DNA from: Antilocapra americana
Taxonomy: Eukaryota > Chordata > Mammalia > Artiodactyla > Antilocapridae
Length of the DNA: 64,000 bases
Direction of reading: 5' to 3'
Assembly: GCA_007570785.1 (NCBI GenBank)
Contig: ML661885.1
Coordinates: 14,239,733-14,303,732 of the forward strand
In this document: positions 58,065-64,000 of the stretch, in pieces
Position numbering within the stretch: position 1 is the stretch's first letter
Layout of the letters: each line of letters begins with the position of its first letter
Program-made: the position numbers and the translations under genes
Notes under the pieces: generated by a model
The model's input: only the letters and a program-made list of their open reading frames with translations
Told to the model about the DNA's origin: nothing
The model's database searches: none

Positions 58065-58542
58065 ATGCTTTGTTTTTCAGTTGCTCAGTCGTGTCTGATT
58101 CTTTGCGACCCTATAGACTGCAGCACACCAGACTTCCCTGTGTTCCCCATCTCCTGGAGTTTGCTCAGACTCATGTCCATTGAGTCAGCAACGCCATCCA
58201 ACCATCTCTGTCGTCACCTTCTTCTCCTGCCTTCAGTCTTTCCCAGCATAGGGGGTTTTATTCCAGTGAGTCAGCTCCTCCCATCAGGTGGCCAAAGTAT
58301 TGGAGCTTCAGCTTTAGCATCGGTCCCTCCAATGAATATTCAAGGTTTGTTTCCTTTAGGATTGACTAGTTTGATCTTGTTGTCCAAGGGACTCTCTAGA
58401 GTCTTCTCCAACACCACAGTTTGAGAGCATGAATTCTTTGGCACGCAGCCTCCATTATGATCCAACTCTCACATCCATATATGACTATTGGAAAAACCAT
58501 AGCTTTCACTATACAGACCTTTGTCAGTAAGATGATGTCTCT
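58065..58542 (-). mobile_element. BovB LINE 3' end
   Basis: TTTCAGTTGCTCAGTCGTGT, CTCCTGGAGTTTGCTCAGAC, TCAGGTGGCCAAAGTATTGG and CAACTCTCACATCCATATAT form the reversed BovB 3' region. The minus strand still spells VFPIVIYGCESW and HALKLWCWRRL fragments. It ends abruptly at the poly(T) of the next L1. Confidence 0.9.
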
Positions 58543-61415
58543 GTTTTTTTTTTTTTTATTAGTTTTGCCATACAATGACATGATATTACCATGGGTTTAC
58601 ATATGCTCCCCCTCCAGAACCCCCCTCCCTCCTCCCTCCCTTCTCCCTCCCCCCCGGGAAATCTTGATGCACCAGCCTTGAGCATCAATCCTGGGCTGGC
58701 GATTGATTAGACATATGATAATTAACATGTTTCAATGCCATTCTCCCATATCATCCCACCCTTGCCCTCATCCACAGAATCCACGAGTCTGTTCTATACA
58801 TCTGCGTTCCTTTTGCTGTCTCGCATGCTGGGTTCTCGTTACCGTCTTTCTAAATTCCATATATATGCGTTAGTATACTGTATTGTTGTTTTTCCTTCTG
58901 GCTTACTTCACTCTGGATAATGGGCTCCAGTTCCGTCCACCTGAGTAGAACTGATTCAAATGAATTTTTTTTTAATGCTGAGTAATATTCGATTGTGTAT
59001 ATGTACCACAGCTTTCTTATCCATTCGTCAGTTGATGGGCATCTAGGTTGCTTCCACGTCCTGGCTATTGTAAACAATGCAGCGATGAACATTGGGGTAC
59101 ACGTGTCTCTTTCAATTCTGGTTTCCCCGGTGTATATGCCCAGCAGTGGGATTGCTGAGTCATATGGCAGGTCTATTTGCAGTTTTTTAAGGAACCTCCA
59201 CACTGTTTTCCATAGTGGCTGTACTAGTTTGCATTCCCACCAACAGTGTAAGAGTTCCCTTTTCTCCACATCCTCTCCAGCATTTATTGCTTGTAGATTT
59301 TTGGATTGCAGCCATTCTGACTGGTGTAAAGTGGTACCTCATTGTGGTTTTGATTTGCATTTCTCTGATAATGAGTGATGTTGAGCATCTTTTCATGTGT
59401 TTGTTAGCCATTTTTATGTCTTCTTTGCAGAAATGTCTGTTAAGTTCTTTGGCCCACTTTTTGATTGGGTCATTTATTTTTCTAGAATGGAGCTGCAGGA
59501 GTTGCTTGTATATTTTTGAGATTAATTGTTTGTCCGTTGCTTCATTGGCTATTATTTTCTCCCGTTCTGCAGGCTGTCTTTTCACCTTGCTTATAGTTTC
59601 CTTTGCTGTGCAGAAGCTTTTAATTTTAATTAGGTCCCATTTGTTTATTTGTGCTTTTATTTCCTATATTCTGGGAGGTGGGTCATGGAGGATCCCACTT
59701 TGGTTTATGTCAGAGAGTGTTTTGCCTATGTTATCCTCTAGGAGTTTTATAGTTTCTGGTCTTATGCTTAGATCTTTGATCCATTTTGAGTTTATCTTTG
59801 TATATGTTGTTAGAAAGTGTTCTAGTTTCATTCTTTTACAAGTGGCTGTCCAGTTTTCCCAGAACCACTTGTTAAAGAGGTTGTCTTTTCTCCATTGTAT
59901 ATTCTTGCCTCCTTTGTCAAAGATAAGGTGTCCATAGATGCATGGATTTGTCTCTGGGCTTTCTTTTGTTCCATTGATCTATATTTCTGTCTTTGTGCCA
60001 GTACCATACTGTCTTAATGACTGTGGATTTGTAGTATAGCCTAAAGTCAGGTAGGTTGATTCCTCCAGTTCCATTCTTCTTTCTCAAGATTGCTTTGGCT
60101 ATATGAGGTTTTTTGTATTTCCATACAAATTGTGAAATTATTTGTTCTAATTCTCTGAAAAAGACCTCTGGTAGCTTGATAGGAATTGCATTGAATCTAT
60201 AGATTGCTTTGGGTAGTATACTCATTTTCACTATATTGATTCTTCCAATCCACGAACACGGTACATTTCTCCATCTGTTTGTGTCCTCTTTGATTTCTTT
60301 CATCAGTGTTTTATAGTTTTCTATATACAAGTCTTTTGTTTCTTTAGGTAGAAATATTCCTAAGTATTTTATTCTTTTTGTTTCGATGGTGAATGGAATT
60401 GTTTCCTTAATTTCTCTTTCTGATTTCTCACTGTTAGTGTATAGGAATGCCAGGCATTTCTGTGTGTTGATTTTGTATCCTGAAACTTTTCTATATTCAC
60501 TGATTAGCTCTAGTAATTTTCTAGTAGAGTCTTTAGGGTTTTCAATATAGAGGATCATGTCATCTGCAAACAGAGAGAGTTTTACTTCTTCTTTTCCAAT
60601 CTGGATTCCTTTGATTTCTTTATCTGCTCTGATTGCTGTGGCCAAGACTTCCAAAACTATGTTGAAAAGTAGTGGTGAGAGTGGGCACCCTTGTCTTGTT
60701 CCTGATTTCAGGGGGAATGCTTTCAGTTTTTCACCATTGAGGATAATGTTTGCTGTGGGTTTGTCATATATAGCTTTTATTATGTTGAGGTATGTTCCTT
60801 CTATTCCTGCTTTTTGGAGGGTTTTTATCATAAATGGATGTTGAATTTTGTCAAAGGCTTTCTCTGCATCTATTGAGATAATCATGTGATTTTTATTTTT
60901 CAATTTGTTAATGTGGTGTATTACATTGATTGATTTGCCAATATTGAAGAATCCTTGCATCCCTGGGATAAAGCCTACTTGATCATGATGTATGATCTTT
61001 TTAATGTGTTGTTGGATTCTATTTGCTAGAATTTTGTTAAGGATTTTTGCATCTAATTTCATCAGTGATATTGGCCTGTAGTTTTCTTTTTTTGTGGCAT
61101 CTTTGTCAGGTTTTGGAATTAGGGTGATGGAGGCCTCATAGAATGAGTTTGGAAGTTTACCTTCCTCTGCAATTTTCTGGAAGAGTTTGAGTAGAATAGG
61201 TGTTAGCTCTTCTCTAAATTTTTGGTAGAATTCAGCTGTGAAGCCATCTGGTCCTGGGCTTTTGTTTTTTGGAAGATTTCTGATTACGGTTTCAATTTCC
61301 GTGCTTGTGATGGGTCTATTAATATTATCTGTCTCTTCCTGGTTTAGTCTTAGAAAGTTGTACTTTTCTAGGAATTTGTCCATTTCATCCAGGTTGTCCA
61401 GTTTATTTGCATATA
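58543..61415 (-). mobile_element. Ruminant L1, 5'-truncated in ORF2
   Basis: Poly(T) at 58543 and a reversed 3'UTR (TTAGTTTTGCCATACAATGA) lead into ORF2 read on the minus strand up to about 61415. L1 identity ends after GTTTATTTGCATATAGT. The inner sequence is collinear with the L1 at 43.7 kb. No clear target-site duplication was found. Confidence 0.92.
59917..61383 (-). pseudogene. L1 ORF2 reverse-transcriptase segment, 488 codons open
   Basis: Seen: an uninterrupted frame starting near [17 protein letters not shown], with [15 protein letters not shown] (RT block), [31 protein letters not shown] and the catalytic [15 protein letters not shown] (FADD at 60570-60559). It ends at a premature stop after [10 protein letters not shown], where a one-base shift leaves the ORF2 frame. 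The C-terminal parts continue in other frames at 59585-59187 and 59269-58850. Known: ORF2p nicks the target and reverse-transcribes L1 RNA. Here the endonuclease domain is missing and the frame is broken, so the copy cannot mobilise itself. Its long open stretch suggests a relatively recent insertion. Confidence 0.93.
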
Positions 61416-61429
61416 GTATGTTTAAAATG

Positions 61430-61675
61430 CTTAGTCATTCAGAAAAGGCAGAAAGTGAACAAAAAAGCAGAAAGGGCTACATTGAACCAATAGAAAATGG
61501 CTAGCAAGATAGTAGATTTAAAGCCAACCATAATGATAATCACTTTAAATGTCTAAATGCATCAGTAAATGGCAGATTGTTAGATTGGATTTAGAAAGAA
61601 GACTCAGTTTTATGTTGTCTATAGGAGACTCACTTCAATTATAAAAACATAGATAGGTTAAAATAAAAGCATACA
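61430..61675 (+). mobile_element. Old L1 fragment (ORF2 5' part)
   Basis: AATCACTTTAAATGTCTAAA, GGCAGATTGTTAGATTGGAT and TAGGAGACTCACTTCAATTA follow the endonuclease-coding part of old L1 ORF2. Confidence 0.65.
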
Positions 61676-62149
61676 CAGGTCCCCCCACTATCCTAAAGTA
61701 GAGTGTTCCTATGAAACCTTTCCTAAGCGAAAATGCCTTACAGCAAAGGAGCATTTATCTTAAGACACATCTTGATGACAGATGCAAAAAATAAATCAAG
61801 ATAAAGCACAGATGATAATACAGTTCAAAGCAACGGTGGCTTCATGCTGGGATGCTGAATGTGGTTCCTAGGGAAGGCTTTTGGTGGTGCCACTGGCTCC
61901 TGGGGGTGCCCTGCCTCCATGCCCCAAATAATACCGAACACTACATATTGTTTATTGTAGTTGGTTTGCAATATTGTGCTAGTTTTGGATGTACAATATA
62001 GTGATTCAGTATTTTTTTATAGACAATACTCCATTTGTAAGTTATTACAAAATAATGGCTCTACTTCCCTGTACTCTGCTCTATAGCCTTGTTGTTTGTT
62101 TATTTTATGCATAGTTGTTTGTATCTCCTAATCTGCTTCCTACCAGGGC
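61676..62149. repeat. Unassigned repeat-like sequence
   Basis: CAGGTCCCCCCACTATCCTA and TTCCTATGAAACCTTTCCTA then AGCGAAAATGCCTTACAGC resemble an interspersed repeat that I recognise but cannot name. The part after 61950 is L1 3'UTR-like (TTGTAGTTGGTTTGCAATAT). Confidence 0.4.
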
Positions 62150-62480
62150 TTCCCTGATAGCTCAGCTGGTAAAGAATCCACTTGCAATGCAGAAGACCTG
62201 GGTTCTGTTCCTGGGTTGGGAAGATCCCTTAGAGAAGGGATAGGCTACCCGCTCCAGTATTCATGGGCTTCCCTGGTGGCGCAGACGGTATAGAATCCAC
62301 TTGCAATGCAGAAGACCTGAGTTCTGTTCCTGGGTTGGGAAGATCCCCTGGAAGAGGGCATGACAACCTATTCCAGTATTCTTGCCTGAAGAATCCCCAT
62401 GGATAGAGAAGCCTGGTGGGCTACAGTCCATAGGGTCCCAAAGAGTTGGACATGACTGAGCAACAAAGCACGCACACACA
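62150..62480 (+). mobile_element. Bov-A2 SINE (dimer)
   Basis: GGGCTTCCCTGATAGCTCAG starts unit 1 and GGGCTTCCCTGGTGGCGCAG at 62268 starts unit 2. It ends GGACATGACTGAGCAACAAA with a short CACACACA tail. Confidence 0.93.
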
Positions 62481-62639
62481 GTCTGCTACCCCTATCTTGC
62501 CTTTCATCTCTTTCCTCTCCCACTTTGATTTTTGTCAGTTTTCGTAAGAGCAAAAACCCTCTTCAAATTTTTTCAGTTAGCTAAAACATGTACTAATGGA
62601 GGTCTTTCAGAAAAGGTAAGTATAAACAGAAGATACCTG

Positions 62640-63645
62640 TACCAATTACTATGTCCTGTATCCTCCATAAAAAAGCCAAAGCTTGACTAAGCTACATGAA
62701 ATTCAGTCAAAGTAGAGTTCAGAAAAAGAATATTGTCAGAAATAAAGTAGAATATTACATAGTGATAAAGTGGTAAGTTCTGCAAATGGACCTAACAGTC
62801 CTAAAGGTATACATGCCTAATAGCAGGGCTTCAGAATACATGAGGCAAAAAGCTGAGAGGACAGACAGATAAATCTGCAATTATCACTGGTGACTCCAAC
62901 CCTCCTTTATAGTTACTGATAGAACAACTAGGCAAAAAAAAAATCAGTAGGGACATAAATGATCTGAGCAATGCTATCAATCAACCCGACGTGGTTGACA
63001 TTTATCACTCCACCAAAGAACTTCAGAATACATTGTTCTTAAGTGCACATGGAATATTCACTAACATAAACTATTTTCTGGGTCACAAGTGAACTTTAAT
63101 AAATTTAAAAGAACAGGCATGGTACCAGCTATGCCCTCAGACCATTATAGAAATATATTAGAAATTAATAAGAGAAAGCTGGAAAATTTCCAAATATTTG
63201 GAAATTAATACATTCCTAAATGACCCATGAATCCAAAAGGCAATCTCGAGGCAAATTTTTAAATATTTTAAACTCTCAACAAGAGAAAAACAAAGAAGCC
63301 AGTTAAAACAGGGCAAATTATTTTAACAGAAACATCACCGAAAAAAATACACAAATGCAAATAAGCATATGAAAACATGCTCAACGTCATTGGGGAATTT
63401 CACATTAAAACAAGATGCCATTACATATGTATTCCAATGGGTAAAATATTTTTAAAAACCCTGATAAGACTAATTACTAGCAAGGATGAGTAACAACAAG
63501 AACTCTCATTGTTTGTGGCAATATAAAATAATACATCTACTTTAAGAGACAGTTTGGCAATTTCTTACAAAGCTAAACATAGTCTTATTATACAGCCACA
63601 GATCAGACTCCTAGGTATTTTAATAATAATGAATAAATAATGACA
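62640..63645 (+). mobile_element. Old L1 fragments (endonuclease part, then 3' part)
   Basis: GGTGACTCCAACCCTCCTTT, GCACATGGAATATTCACTAA and AATTAGAAATTAATA-like sequence follow ORF2, then CTCAACGTCATTGGGGAATT and CAAGATGCCATTACATATGT jump to the 3' part of ORF2/3'UTR. The middle is deleted. No open frame survives. It probably belongs with 61430-61675. Confidence 0.65.
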
Positions 63646-63711
63646 GTTCCTCAGATTTTCTTCCAGAGAATAGACGGGGCTCACTTAATAATTCAGTCTA
63701 CAAGACTAGCA

Positions 63712-64000
63712 TTCAGTTCAGTTCAGCTGCCCAGTCATGTCCGACTCTCTGCGGCCCCATGGACTGCAGCATGCCAGACCTCCTTGTCCATTACCAACTC
63801 CCAGAGTCTACTCAAACTCATGTCAGTTGAGTTGGTGATGCCATCCAACCATGTCATCCTCTGTCGTCCCCTTCTCCTCCTGCCTTCAATCTTTCCCAGC
63901 ATCAGGGTCTTTTCCAGCGAGTCAGCTCTTCACATCAGGTGGCCAAAGTATTGGAGTTTCAGTTTCAGCATCAGCCCTTCCAATGAACACTCAGGACTGA
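63712..64000 (-). mobile_element. BovB LINE 3' end, cut by the window edge
   Basis: CAGTTCAGTTCAGCTGCCCA, TCCATTACCAACTCCCAGAG, CCATCCAACCATGTCATCCT and CAATGAACACTCAGGACTGA are the reversed BovB 3' end. It continues beyond 64000. Confidence 0.9.

Noticed and set aside
1..64000. Dispersed direct repeats that could suggest an array-type system
   Set aside because: Repeats are whole SINE/LINE copies with irregular spacing and no unique equal-length spacers; there is no CRISPR or other prokaryotic system here.

Overview
The window is mammalian nuclear DNA from a ruminant, most likely a bovid. The evidence is the repeat content. There are dozens of Bov-tA/Bov-A2 SINEs, several 3' ends of BovB (RTE) LINEs ending in the short ACTGA-type repeat, tRNA-derived CHR-type SINEs, and ruminant L1 copies. 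No bacterial-style operons, CRISPR arrays or functional tRNA/rRNA genes are visible.

The only protein-coding gene I can support is MSC (musculin/MyoR/ABF-1), a two-exon bHLH repressor gene on the minus strand. Coding exon 1 is 22748-23257 (170 codons). A small coding exon 2 of 28 codons plus stop lies at 21810-21896, behind a perfect AG acceptor. The predicted protein is 198 aa. The 3'UTR is about 1 kb and reaches two AATAAA signals near 20783-20811. A TATA-like box lies at 23484-23490, and a CpG-rich block covers the whole gene (about 20.83-23.75 kb). On the plus strand a strong splice donor at 23700 is compatible with a divergent non-coding transcript.

Layout. 0-6.4 kb: two MaLR-type LTR remnants, Bov SINEs, a BovB 3' end with target-site duplication, then a GC-richer unique stretch. 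6.4-17.6 kb: old L1 pieces, SINEs, an MLT1-like LTR, MIR/L2 relics, a hAT-like relic and a mariner-type hairpin element. 17.6-32.4 kb: a strikingly repeat-poor zone around MSC, where only a few ancient MIRs, one hAT relic and two or three ruminant SINEs are recognised. 31.2-39.8 kb: degraded minus-strand L1 sequence with younger insertions nested in it. 39.8-43.4 kb: mostly unassigned sequence. 43.4-47.6 kb: a SINE split by a 3.7-kb L1 whose 5' part is inverted (twin priming), with the target-site duplication still readable. 47.7-57.6 kb: SINEs in AT-rich unique sequence and a plus-strand HAL1/L1-like relic. 58.1-64 kb: a BovB end, a 2.9-kb 5'-truncated ruminant L1 with a 488-codon open reverse-transcriptase segment, old plus-strand L1 pieces and a BovB end cut by the window edge.

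I see no new genetic system. The observations most worth following up are the repeat-depleted domain around MSC, the CTCF-like site at 6346-6359, the divergent splice donor, the twin-primed L1, and small motif clusters upstream of MSC.
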